Positions 18,358-26,875 of a stretch of 64,000 nucleotides of DNA are shown in pieces. Location of the stretch: the NCBI RefSeq assembly GCF_017114865.1, contig NZ_JADEYH010000012.1, forward strand, positions 62,001-126,000, in the 5' to 3' direction. Each line of letters opens with the position of its first letter. Within the stretch, counting starts at the first letter, position 1. The notes under the pieces were generated by a model. It was not told the DNA's origin. It did no database searches and saw only the letters and a program-made list of their open reading frames with translations. This DNA is from Streptomyces verrucosisporus (GTDB taxonomy: Bacteria > Actinomycetota > Actinomycetes > Streptomycetales > Streptomycetaceae). The translations under genes were made by a program, and so were the position numbers.

Positions 18358-19806
18358 ATGGGCACCGAACTGCGTCGGCTGCGCAACTACATCGACGGGG
18401 AGTTCCGGGACGCCGCCGACGGGCGCACCACCGAGGTCGTCAACCCGGCGACCGGTGAGGTGTACGCGACGGCGCCGCTGTCCGCCGCCGCCGACGTCGA
18501 CGCCGCCATGGCAGCGGCCGAGGCCGCCTTCCCGGCCTGGCGCGACGCCACCCCCGGCACCCGCCAGACCGCCGTACTCAAGATCGCCGACGCGATCGAG
18601 CGGCGCGCCGACGAACTGCTGGCGGCCGAGTGCGAGAACACCGGCAAGCCGCTGGAGCTGACCCGGCAGGAGGAACTGCCGATGATGCTCGACCAGATCC
18701 GCTTCTTCGCCGGCGCGGCCCGCATGCTGGAGGGCAAGTCCGCCGGCGAGTACATGGAGGGCATGACCTCCTTCGTGCGGCGCGAGCCGGTCGGCGTCTG
18801 CGCCCAGGTCGCGCCGTGGAACTACCCGATGATGATGGCCGTGTGGAAGTTCGCCCCGGCGCTGGCCGCGGGCAACACCGTCGTCCTCAAGCCGTCGGAC
18901 ACCACCCCGGCCTCAACCGTCCTGCTCGCCGAGATCATCGGCGGGGTGCTGGGGGAACTGGGCCTGCCCGCCGGGATCTTCAACGTCGTCTGCGGCGACC
19001 GCGACACCGGCCGCCTGATGGTCGAGCACCGCGTCCCGGCGATGGCCTCCATCACCGGCTCGGTCCGCGCGGGTATGGAGGTGGCCGGCAGCGCGGCCAA
19101 GGACGTCAAGCGGGTCCACCTGGAGCTGGGCGGCAAGGCCCCCTGCGTGGTCTTCGAGGACGCCGACGTCCCGGCCGCCGTCGAGGGCATCCGCGACGGC
19201 GGTTTCTTCAACGCCGGGCAGGACTGCACCGCGGCCACCCGCGTACTGGTCCACGAGTCGGTCCACGACGAGTTCGTCGCGGCCCTCACCAAGGCCGCCG
19301 CCGAGGTGCGGACCGGCGACCTCGGCGACGAGGACTGCTTCTACGGTCCCCTGAACAACCCCACCCACCTGGAGAAGGTCACCGGCTTCATCGAGCGCCT
19401 GCCCGACCACGCCAAGGTCGAGACCGGCGGCCACCGCGTCGGCGACAAGGGCTACTTCTTCGCCCCGACGGTGGTCTCCGGCCTGCGGCAGGACGACGAG
19501 ATCGTCCAGAACGAGGTCTTCGGCCCGGTCATCACCGTCCAGAAGTTCACCGACGAGGCCGAGGCCGTGCGCCACGCCAACGACGTCGAGTACGCCCTGG
19601 CGTCCTCGGTGTGGACCAAGGACCACGCCCGCGCGATGCGGATGTCCAGGGCGCTGGACTTCGGCTGCGTGTGGATCAACACCCACATCCCGCTGGTGGC
19701 CGAGATGCCGCACGGCGGCTTCAAGAAGTCCGGCTACGGCAAGGACCTCTCCGCGTACGGCCTGGAGGACTACACCCGCGTCAAGCACGTGATGACGGCG
19801 CTCTGA
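18358..19806 (+). CDS. aldehyde dehydrogenase, gamma-aminobutyraldehyde dehydrogenase type
   Basis: The 482-residue NAD(P)-dependent dehydrogenase has the ALDH landmarks: VAPWNYPMMMAVWKFAPALA (cofactor region), KPSDTTPASTVLLAE, HLELGGKAPCVVF with the general-base Glu, and the catalytic Cys in FFNAGQDCTAATR. The C-terminal MPHGGFKKSGYGKDLS motif is also present. NAGQDC and overall similarity fit aminobutyraldehyde/betaine-aldehyde-type enzymes, which oxidise the aldehyde from putrescine to GABA. The nearby gabT and PucR genes support this. AGGAG 9 nt upstream fixes the ATG. Confidence 0.88.
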   Translation: MGTELRRLRNYIDGEFRDAADGRTTEVVNPATGEVYATAPLSAAADVDAAMAAAEAAFPAWRDATPGTRQTAVLKIADAIERRADELLAAECENTGKPLELTRQEELPMMLDQIRFFAGAARMLEGKSAGEYMEGMTSFVRREPVGVCAQVAPWNYPMMMAVWKFAPALAAGNTVVLKPSDTTPASTVLLAEIIGGVLGELGLPAGIFNVVCGDRDTGRLMVEHRVPAMASITGSVRAGMEVAGSAAKDVKRVHLELGGKAPCVVFEDADVPAAVEGIRDGGFFNAGQDCTAATRVLVHESVHDEFVAALTKAAAEVRTGDLGDEDCFYGPLNNPTHLEKVTGFIERLPDHAKVETGGHRVGDKGYFFAPTVVSGLRQDDEIVQNEVFGPVITVQKFTDEAEAVRHANDVEYALASSVWTKDHARAMRMSRALDFGCVWINTHIPLVAEMPHGGFKKSGYGKDLSAYGLEDYTRVKHVMTAL

Positions 19807-20136
19807 CACACTCGCGTCCCGGCGCGACGCCGCGCCGCCCGGCCCCCACGCCCCTCCCGGGCGCGGGGGCCGCAGCGTTCGCCCGCACGAACGGCGCGTG
19901 CAGCCGGCCGGTGACGTGGAGCGACCGAACGGGGGAGCGGGCACGGCGCGGCCGTGCGGTCCGGTCTCCGTGCGCACGGACGTGGTCCGGCACGACGGCG
20001 GGCGGCGCGCAGACCACGCGGGCCATGCGGACCGGAGAGCACCCGAGAACATGACCAGGCCCCCGCGGCCGCATCACCACCAGCCGCAGCCGCCGCACTA
20101 CGCCGGGCCGCCGGGCCCGTCCGGGCCGGGCGCCGG
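19807..20136. other. convergent gap between aldehyde dehydrogenase and add
   Basis: This 330-nt stretch lies between two converging genes. It is extremely G+C rich with short imperfect palindromes (for example around 19850-19875). An ORF from the ATG at 20051 to 20161 would encode a 36-residue Pro/His-rich peptide overlapping the add 3' end; there is no clear ribosome-binding site at good spacing and I do not call it a gene. Confidence 0.4.
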
Positions 20137-21174
20137 TCAGCCCCGCCAGGAAGCCAGGTAGGCGTCGATCTCGGCGGACAGGGACGACTTGACCTGCGCG
20201 GGCGCGAACGAGGCCGTCACGGCGTTCTTCGCCAGCTCCGCCACCCCGGCCGCGTCCAGCCCCAGCAGCCGGGCGGCGATCTCGTACTCGGTGCACAGGT
20301 CGGTGCCGAACATCGGGGGGTCGTCGCTGTTGACGGTGACCAGAACCCCCGCCTTCACCATCTCGGCGATCGGGTGCTCGTCCAGTGAGGTCACGGCGCG
20401 GGTGGCGATGTTGGAGGTCGGGCAGACCTCCAGCGGGATGCGGTGCTCGGCCAGGTACGCCAGCAGCTCCGGGTCGCGCACGGAACTGGTGCCGTGCCCG
20501 ATGCGCTCGGCGCGCAGCGAGTCCAGGGCGTCCCAGACGGTCCGCGGCCCGGTGGTCTCGCCCGCGTGCGGGACGCTGTGCAGCCCCTCGGCGATCGCGC
20601 GGTCGAAGTACGGCTTGAACTGCGGGCGCGGCACCCCCACCTCCGGACCGCCCAGCCCGAAGGAGACCAGGCCCTCGGGGCGCAGCTCGCAGGCCAGCCG
20701 GGCGGTCTCCTCTGCCGCCTCCAGGCCCGCCTCGCCGGGGATGTCGAAGCACCATCGCAGGGTGACGCCCAGCTCGGCGGCCGCGGCCCGGCGGGCGTCC
20801 TCGATGGCCTCCATGAAGGCGCGCTCGGGTATGCCGCGCCGTGTCGAGCTGTAGGGGGTGACGGTCAGCTCGGCGTAGCGGATGTTCTGGCGGGACATGT
20901 CCCGGGCGACCTCGTAGGTCAGCAGCCGGACGTCCTCGGCGTCGCGGATCAGGTCCACCACGGACAGGTAGACCTCGATGAAGTGGGCGAAGTCACTGAA
21001 GGTGAAGAACTCCGCGAGCGCGTCCTCGTCGGCCGGGACCGCGGAGTTCGGGTGCCGGGCGGCCAGCTCGGCCACGATGCGGGGGGAGGCCGATCCGACG
21101 TGGTGGACGTGGAGTTCGGCCTTGGGAAGGCCTGCGATGAACGCGGACAGACCGCCGCTGCCGGGGCTGGACAA
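20137..21174 (-). CDS. add: adenosine deaminase
   Basis: The enzyme deaminates adenosine or deoxyadenosine (or a related purine) to the inosine form. The 345-residue protein has the amidohydrolase landmarks: LPKAELHVHHVGS with two metal-binding His, RYAELTVTPYSS, SFGLGGPE, VPHAGETTG with the catalytic Glu, ERIGHGTSSV, and the metal-binding Asp pair in VNSDDPPMFGTDL. Actinomycetes usually carry more than one paralogue, so the exact substrate is open. The start is uncertain: a TTG at 21174 follows GGAGGA with only 3 nt between, and no ATG or GTG is better placed. Confidence 0.88.
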   Translation of the reverse strand: MSSPGSGGLSAFIAGLPKAELHVHHVGSASPRIVAELAARHPNSAVPADEDALAEFFTFSDFAHFIEVYLSVVDLIRDAEDVRLLTYEVARDMSRQNIRYAELTVTPYSSTRRGIPERAFMEAIEDARRAAAAELGVTLRWCFDIPGEAGLEAAEETARLACELRPEGLVSFGLGGPEVGVPRPQFKPYFDRAIAEGLHSVPHAGETTGPRTVWDALDSLRAERIGHGTSSVRDPELLAYLAEHRIPLEVCPTSNIATRAVTSLDEHPIAEMVKAGVLVTVNSDDPPMFGTDLCTEYEIAARLLGLDAAGVAELAKNAVTASFAPAQVKSSLSAEIDAYLASWRG

Positions 21175-21271
21175 GATTCCTCCAGATGGACGAGAGCGCG
21201 GCCATGGTAGGCGGGAGCCGGGCGAGGCGCACACACGCCTACGATGGCCCGACACTCGAAGAGGAGGGGAC

Positions 21272-21913
21272 ATGCCGGAGAACCCGGGCCCGGGGGAGGG
21301 CGTACCGCTGGGCAAGGCCGGCGGACAGGAGGCCGGCCCGTCGCCGTCCGGCCGACCGGCCGTGACGGCGTTCGTGCCGCCGGCCGGACAGCCGCAGCAG
21401 CCGCAGCCGCCCGTACAGGGATACGGGCAGTGGCCCGGGCAGGGGCACGCGTACGGCGGTCCGTGGCCGGGAGCCGTGCCCCAGCCCGGCCACGGGTACG
21501 GGCCGGCGGGTCCGGTGGCCGGCTGGATGCCACCCCCGCGGCCACCGCAGACCAGCGGCATCTGCACCGCGGCGATGGTCCTCGGCATCGTCAGCATGGT
21601 GCTGGTGACGACCTTCTACGGCGCGGTCCTGGCCGTCGTCACCGGTCCCGTCGCCATCGGCCTGGGCATCACGGCGCGCCGCAGGGTCAAGCGGGGCCAG
21701 GCGTACGGCAGCGGCCAGGCGACGGCCGGGCTCGTCCTCGGGGTGGTCTCCTTCGTGGCCTCGGCCGCGCTCATCGCGCTGGGCGCCTGGTTCGTCCTCA
21801 ACATCGACCGGTTCGAACCGGAGGAGGAGTGGCACGAGGACACCAACCACACCCAGGTGGTGGACCGGGCGCCCGCCTCCGGCGGGTACGGCCCGCCGGC
21901 CGGGGCGGTCTAG
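21272..21913 (+). CDS. DUF4190 domain membrane protein
   Basis: The 213-residue protein has a Pro/Gln/Gly-rich cytoplasmic N-terminus (about residues 1-92, with runs such as QPQQPQPPVQGYGQWPGQG). Two membrane helices follow with the DUF4190 pattern: CTAAMVLGIVSMVLVTTFYG, GPVAIGLGITARRRVKRGQ and ATAGLVLGVVSFVASAALIAL. A short acidic extracytoplasmic tail ends it. GAGGAGGGG sits just upstream of the ATG. Its function is unknown. It is divergent from add, and its TAG shares the tetranucleotide CTAG with the stop of the convergent PAP2 gene. Confidence 0.85.
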   Translation: MPENPGPGEGVPLGKAGGQEAGPSPSGRPAVTAFVPPAGQPQQPQPPVQGYGQWPGQGHAYGGPWPGAVPQPGHGYGPAGPVAGWMPPPRPPQTSGICTAAMVLGIVSMVLVTTFYGAVLAVVTGPVAIGLGITARRRVKRGQAYGSGQATAGLVLGVVSFVASAALIALGAWFVLNIDRFEPEEEWHEDTNHTQVVDRAPASGGYGPPAGAV

Positions 21914-22647
21914 CGGCCGCCCGGCGGGTCCGGGCGGTTCCGTCCGGGCCGCCCGGACCCGCCGGAGGCGGCGAGGACGGCCGCCAGCAGCGGCACGCCC
22001 AGACACCAACTGCCCAGCACGTCCAGCGGCCAGTGGTACCCGCGCCACACCAGCCCCGCGCCCACGGCGGCGCACACCAGCGCGGCCGCCGCCGGCAGCG
22101 TCCACCGGACCAGCCGGGCCCACCGCGGCCGCGCGCGGAGGCGGGCCAGCAGCAGTGCGGCGGCGCCGTAGGCGACCACGGCCGTCGCCGCGTGGCCGGA
22201 GGGGAAGTAACCGGTGCCGCCGAGCGGGCCGGGCCGGCCGGTCAGCGCCTTCAGCGGCGCCACCAGAGCCGGTACGGCGGCCATCGCCGCGGCGGCCGCC
22301 AGGACCGCCGGCGGCGGGCGGCGACGGCGTCCGCGCGCCCACACGTACGCCAGTGCGGCGGCCAGGACGGGCAGCGCGACCTCGACGTTGCCCAGGTCGG
22401 CGAGGGACTCGGCGAGAGCGGCCGGCGGGGCGTCCTCGCGCATCCGGCGCGCCAGGCGCTCGTCCTCCTTCGCCAGTGGTCCGTCGGCGGCCACCTGCCA
22501 GGTGACCGCGGCGAAGAGCAGCAGGGGGAGGAGCACGGCCGAGAGCACCGTCAGGAGTACGGCCGACAGCGGAAGCGGCCGGGAACCGCGGAACGGCGGC
22601 CCCGGAACAGGGGGGAGGGTTCCGGGGCCGCCGCGGCGACCGGTCAC
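21910..22647 (-). CDS. PAP2-family membrane phosphatase
   Basis: PAP2 enzymes dephosphorylate lipid phosphates such as phosphatidate or undecaprenyl pyrophosphate. The 245-residue protein has about five membrane segments and the three-part active site: K-x6-RP as KALTGRPGP, PSGH as YFPSGHAATAV, and the last part as WRGYHWPLDVLG, where the His and Asp are present. An acidic loop (GPLAKEDERLARRMRED) follows the first helix. The GTG at 22647 is a reasonable start; upstream sequence in frame is low-complexity Pro/Arg. Confidence 0.88.
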   Translation of the reverse strand: MTGRRGGPGTLPPVPGPPFRGSRPLPLSAVLLTVLSAVLLPLLLFAAVTWQVAADGPLAKEDERLARRMREDAPPAALAESLADLGNVEVALPVLAAALAYVWARGRRRRPPPAVLAAAAAMAAVPALVAPLKALTGRPGPLGGTGYFPSGHAATAVVAYGAAALLLARLRARPRWARLVRWTLPAAAALVCAAVGAGLVWRGYHWPLDVLGSWCLGVPLLAAVLAASGGSGRPGRNRPDPPGGR

Positions 22648-22746
22648 CGCTCGCCCCGGGGGGTGTGGGGCGGGCGGCCGTCCGATCGGTGAGGAGTGTG
22701 CGCGAGGGCACAGCCGGGCCGGATGAGGGGAATCACCGGCTCGGTA

Positions 22747-22770
22747 CCGTCCGCGGGGGCCCGCGGACGG
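22747..22770. terminator. hairpin downstream of gabT
   Basis: CCGTCCGCGGG and CCCGCGGACGG pair perfectly (11 bp) with a 2-nt loop. It lies between gabT and the PAP2 gene, both on the minus strand, and would stop gabT transcripts. Confidence 0.65.
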
Positions 22771-22899
22771 GACACCGCGTTCTTCCGAGGAAGACCGTAC
22801 GGCAGGCTGCGGGCGGAGGACAGGCGTGTCACCGCAAGGCCATGGCCCTCGCACACGTTCTTCACGCGGCTCCTCGTTCCGGGACGATCGCCCCGGGTG

Positions 22900-24252
22900 T
22901 CATCCCAGGCTCGCCAGGGCCTCCTCGACGACGTCCAGGCCCTCGTTCAGCAGATCCTCCCCGATGACCAGCGGAGGCAGGAAGCGGACCACGTTGCCGT
23001 AGGTGCCGGTGGTCAGCACCAGCACGCCCGCCTGGTGGCAGTGCCTGGCCACGGCGGAGGTGGCCTCGGAGTCGGGCTCCTTGGTGCCGGGCTTCACCAG
23101 CTCGACGGCGATCATCGCACCCCGGCCGCGGACCTCGCCGATCACGCCGTGCTGCTGGGCCATCTTCTCCAGCCGGGGCTTCATGATCTCCTCGATGCGG
23201 CGGGCCTTCGCGTTCAGGTCCAGCTCGCGCATCGTCTCGATCGCGCCCAGGGCCGCGGCGCAGGCCACCGGGTTGCCGCCGTAGGTGCCGCCGAGGCCGC
23301 CGGAGTGCACGGCGTCCATGATCTCGGCACGGCCGGTGACGGCGGCCAGCGGCAGGCCGCCGGCGATGCCCTTGGCGGTGGTGATCAGGTCCGGGACGAT
23401 CCCCTCGTCCTCGCAGGCGAACCACTGGCCGGTGCGGCAGAAGCCGGACTGGATCTCGTCCGCGACGAAGACGATGCCGTTGTCGCGGGCGAACTCGGCG
23501 ATGCGCGGCAGGAAGCCCTTGGCGGGCTCGATGAACCCGCCCTCGCCCAGCAGCGGCTCGATGACGATCGCGGCCACGTTCTGCGCCCCGACCTGCTTGG
23601 AGATCTGGTCGATCGCCTGGGCCGCGGCCTCCTCGGCGCAGTTGTCCGGGCCGGTGGGCCAGCGGAAGGGGTAGGCGACCGGCACCCGGTAGACCTCGGG
23701 CGCGAACGGGCCGAAGCCCTGCTTGTAGGGCATGTTCTTCGCGGTCAGCGCCATGGTGAGGTTGGTGCGGCCGTGGTAGCCGTGGTCGAAGACGACGACG
23801 GCCTGGCGCCCGGTGTACGAGCGGGCGATCTTCACGGCGTTCTCGACCGCCTCGGCGCCGGAGTTGAACAGCGCCGACCGCTTGGCGTGGTCGCCGGGGG
23901 TGAGCTTCGCCAGCTCCTCGCAGACCTCCACGTAGCCCTCGTAGGGGGTCACCATCACGCAGGTGTGCGTGAACAGCTCCAGCTGGGCGGCGGCGCGGCG
24001 CACCACGGCCTCGGCGCTGTTGCCGACCGAGGTCACGGCGATGCCGGAGCCCAGGTCGATGAAGGAGTTGCCGTCGACGTCCTCCAGGACGCCGCCCCCG
24101 GCACGGGCGGCGAACACGGGCATGACCGCCCCCACGCCCGCAGCCACGGCCGCCTGCTTGCGGACCGCCAGCTCCTGCGACTTCGGTCCGGGGATCGCGG
24201 TGACGACGCGGCGCTCCTGGGGGAGAGCGGGGCCTTTGGACAGTTCGGTCAT
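22900..24252 (-). CDS. gabT: 4-aminobutyrate aminotransferase
   Basis: GabT is a PLP enzyme that moves the amino group of GABA to 2-oxoglutarate, giving succinate semialdehyde. The 450-residue protein has the class-III aminotransferase motifs GGVLEDVDGNSFIDLGSGIAV, NSGAEAVENAVKIAR, FDHGYHGRTNLTMAL, VIEPLLGEGG, FVADEIQSGFCRTG, and the PLP lysine in DLITTAKGIAGGLPLAAV. GAGGAG is 8 nt from the ATG. It is divergent from the VirD4-like ATPase gene. Two aldehyde dehydrogenases and a PucR regulator within 6 kb suggest a dispersed GABA/putrescine pathway. Confidence 0.94.
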   Translation of the reverse strand: MTELSKGPALPQERRVVTAIPGPKSQELAVRKQAAVAAGVGAVMPVFAARAGGGVLEDVDGNSFIDLGSGIAVTSVGNSAEAVVRRAAAQLELFTHTCVMVTPYEGYVEVCEELAKLTPGDHAKRSALFNSGAEAVENAVKIARSYTGRQAVVVFDHGYHGRTNLTMALTAKNMPYKQGFGPFAPEVYRVPVAYPFRWPTGPDNCAEEAAAQAIDQISKQVGAQNVAAIVIEPLLGEGGFIEPAKGFLPRIAEFARDNGIVFVADEIQSGFCRTGQWFACEDEGIVPDLITTAKGIAGGLPLAAVTGRAEIMDAVHSGGLGGTYGGNPVACAAALGAIETMRELDLNAKARRIEEIMKPRLEKMAQQHGVIGEVRGRGAMIAVELVKPGTKEPDSEATSAVARHCHQAGVLVLTTGTYGNVVRFLPPLVIGEDLLNEGLDVVEEALASLG

Positions 24253-24425
24253 GGCAGACTCCTCGGGCTCATCGGTGCGAAGGGGTGTTCATGGGTGTGG
24301 TTCCTCGCAGGCTAGGGCGGGGGAGGGGCCGTCGACATGCACCGCCGCGGAGAAGTGTCCGTGTCGTGTTGGCCGCGGTGGACATGGCCGGTTGTGTACG
24401 ACGGCCAACTGCGTTCGCCGGGGAC

Positions 24426-24485
24426 TAGATTGGGACGGTGGACGGGCGAGGGGTGCCGGACGAGGAGCTGGGCGGGGCATGGTGA
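24426..24485 (+). promoter_or_regulatory. candidate promoter and leaderless micro-ORF before VirD4-like ATPase
   Basis: TAGATT (24426-24431) fits a -10, and GTG at 24438 would be at or near the transcript start. From that GTG a 15-codon frame (VDGRGVPDEELGGAW) ends in a TGA that overlaps the ATG/GTG start of the next gene. A leaderless coupling peptide is possible, but no -35 box is evident. Confidence 0.3.
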
Positions 24486-26680
24486 ACGGCGGGGCGCACG
24501 GGACATGGGGGGCAGGAGATCCGGGGGACCCGCGCAGGGCGCGCGGCGGGCAGGCGGACCTGCCGGCGCCGCCGCCCCCGCCCGTGCCCCCGATGCCGCG
24601 GCAGGCGCCCGCGGCCGGGCCGTCCCTGGGCGAGTGGCTGCGCACACCGCGTCCCGAGGCGGGACCCGGCATCTGGCGGTACGGGTACCGGCCCAGGCCG
24701 CCGGAGGACCCCGACCGGCTGGACGACCGGCAACTGCTGGGTGGCGCGGCGCTGATGGTGCTCTGCGGGCTGCTGCTGTGGTCGTTGTGCTGGAACGGCT
24801 ACATCGATTTCTGGGTGAAGCCACTGGAATGGTTCACACCCGATTCCTGGCGTCAACCGGGTGGGGACCGCGAGGCGTTCGTCCGGGCGGCGAAGATCTA
24901 CGAGTACCTGTTCACCCTCGTCTTCTTCTCGGCCGTCATCTGGATGGCCCGGGGCAGGGAGATCTGGCGCCGCTACGTGCGCCCGCGGCTGCGCGGGCCG
25001 GGCGGGCAGGAGAGGACGGGGGGAGGGGCGGGGCGGCCCGCCGATCCGGCGGCCGCGCCCCCCGGGGGGCCCGCCGATCCGGCGCTGTGGCCCCAGCTGC
25101 GGGCCGTGGGCGAGCACGCCGCGGCCGACCGGCTGACGGCCGAGATCCACGGCGGCCGGATGAACGACGTCGACTACGTACGGATCGACCGCGCCTGGCA
25201 GGCGGTACGCGCGCGGTACGAACAGCTGCCCGCCTTCGCCGAGGCCGTGCTCGGCCGGGGAGCGGCCGCATTCGCCCACCCCTCCGGCGACCGCGACCTG
25301 CCCGTCCGGGCGGCCCGGCACGACCTGCTGACCGGGCAGGTGCGGCTGGGCGCCGCACCCGAGGAGGAGCGCAACCCGTACGCCTACCGGGGTGTCCGCC
25401 TCGCACTTGAGCCCGCGCTGCTGAGCACCTCGATGCTGGTGGTGGGGCCGTCTGCGGCGGGCAAGACCAGCCGGGTCGTGCGGCCGGTGGTGGAGTCCCT
25501 GGCCCTCCAGGCCCTCGCCGGGCGGGCCGCCGTGGTCGCCGTGGGCACGGCGGGCGCCGGGCTCGGCCCCGACGAGGCCTACGACGTGGTGATCCGGCTC
25601 GGCGACCCCGGGTCCGCGCACGACCTCGACCTCTACGGCGGCACCGACGATCCGGACGAGGCCGCCGCCGTCCTGGCCGAGGCGCTGGTCGGGGACGCGC
25701 CCGGCGGACCGGCGGGCCCCGGCGGCGCGGGCGGCTTCGGAGGCGAGGCCGACACCCGCCGTGCCGCCACCGCCCTCGCCCAGCTCATCGGCCCCCACCG
25801 GACCGCCCACGGCCGCTTCCCGTCCGTGCCGGAGCTGCGCGAGCTGCTCGACGGGGTGCCCGTCGCGCTCGCCGCGCTGCGCCAGGCGTGCGAGGCCGCC
25901 GGGGACGGCGCCGCTCTGCGCGAACTGGACGCCCGCGAACGCCAGTCCGGGCGGCCCGGTGATCCGGGACCACTGCTCGCGGACCGGATCGCGCTGTTGG
26001 ACCGGCCCGCGTTCGCCGGGTTCTTCGCCACCGGCGGCACCACCCGACCCTTCGCCATGAGCGATCTGGCGCACCCGCTGAGGGTACGGATCGACCTGCC
26101 CGAACGCGGTCACGCCGAGGCGTCCCGGCTGCTGGCCCGGCTGCTGCTCGCCCAGTTCACCGCCTGCGCCCGCGACCGCGACGAACGCTCCCTGTTCGCC
26201 TGCCTGGTGCTCGACGACGCCGCGCACACCCTCACCCCCGCCTCCGTACGCGCCGTCCAGCGGCTGCGGACGGCCAACGCGGGGGTGGTGCTGGCGCTGC
26301 GCAGCCTGGACGAGGTGCCCGAGCCGCTGCGTGCGGCGGCGGTCGGGGCGGTCGGCTGCCGGGTGGTGCTGTCGGGGGTGAGTACCTGGGACGGCGAGGT
26401 GTTCGCGCAGGCGTGGGGCCGGGAGTGGGTGAAGACCGAGGACGTCACCCACAACCCCGACTTCTCCGGCGGCACACTCCGGCGCGCCCTGCGCGGGATC
26501 CGGACCCTGTTCACCGGGGTGCGGGCGACCACCCGCTCGGTCACCGTGCGCACGGTCCAGCGCGAGCGCTGGTCCGCCTCCGACCTCGCGCACAAGGTGC
26601 CGCCGGGCCACGCGGTGGTGTCGCTGACCACCGTCCGGGGCGAGGCGAGCCCACCGGTCCTCGCCCGGCTCGGGGAGTAG
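24479..26680 (+). CDS. membrane-anchored VirD4/TraG-like ATP-binding protein
   Basis: The 733-residue protein begins with a Pro-rich segment, then two hydrophobic helices at about residues 85-105 and 140-160 (LLGGAALMVLCGLLLWSLCW; YLFTLVFFSAVIWMARG). A large cytoplasmic P-loop domain follows, with Walker A MLVVGPSAAGKTSR and Walker B-like LFACLVLDDAAHTL. The layout (N-terminal two-helix anchor, P-loop, then a coupling-protein-like C-terminal part) resembles conjugation coupling ATPases, and related proteins are common in Streptomyces chromosomes. No relaxase or mating genes are nearby, so a conjugation role is unproven. Start is the ATG at 24479 or the adjacent GTG. Confidence 0.75.
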   Translation: MVNGGAHGTWGAGDPGDPRRARGGQADLPAPPPPPVPPMPRQAPAAGPSLGEWLRTPRPEAGPGIWRYGYRPRPPEDPDRLDDRQLLGGAALMVLCGLLLWSLCWNGYIDFWVKPLEWFTPDSWRQPGGDREAFVRAAKIYEYLFTLVFFSAVIWMARGREIWRRYVRPRLRGPGGQERTGGGAGRPADPAAAPPGGPADPALWPQLRAVGEHAAADRLTAEIHGGRMNDVDYVRIDRAWQAVRARYEQLPAFAEAVLGRGAAAFAHPSGDRDLPVRAARHDLLTGQVRLGAAPEEERNPYAYRGVRLALEPALLSTSMLVVGPSAAGKTSRVVRPVVESLALQALAGRAAVVAVGTAGAGLGPDEAYDVVIRLGDPGSAHDLDLYGGTDDPDEAAAVLAEALVGDAPGGPAGPGGAGGFGGEADTRRAATALAQLIGPHRTAHGRFPSVPELRELLDGVPVALAALRQACEAAGDGAALRELDARERQSGRPGDPGPLLADRIALLDRPAFAGFFATGGTTRPFAMSDLAHPLRVRIDLPERGHAEASRLLARLLLAQFTACARDRDERSLFACLVLDDAAHTLTPASVRAVQRLRTANAGVVLALRSLDEVPEPLRAAAVGAVGCRVVLSGVSTWDGEVFAQAWGREWVKTEDVTHNPDFSGGTLRRALRGIRTLFTGVRATTRSVTVRTVQRERWSASDLAHKVPPGHAVVSLTTVRGEASPPVLARLGE

Positions 26681-26875
26681 CCGGGGCGCGCGGTACCCGG
26701 AAGTGGGCCGGAGCGGGCGGCCCGGAGCGGGCGTACGACGGCGCGTACGGCTGTACGGTCGGTAGTGGTGCGGCCTTATCCTTGCTACCGCACGGACAAA
26801 AACCGCTGCCCTCCTCTCCCGCCCGGCCGGGCCTCCGGCGAGCGGTCGAACGCCGGAAAGGGCCACAGGTCAGCC

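Noticed and set aside
20051..20161. 36-residue Pro/His-rich frame overlapping the add 3' end
   Set aside because: No well-placed ribosome-binding site and low-complexity content; listed only in the gap note.
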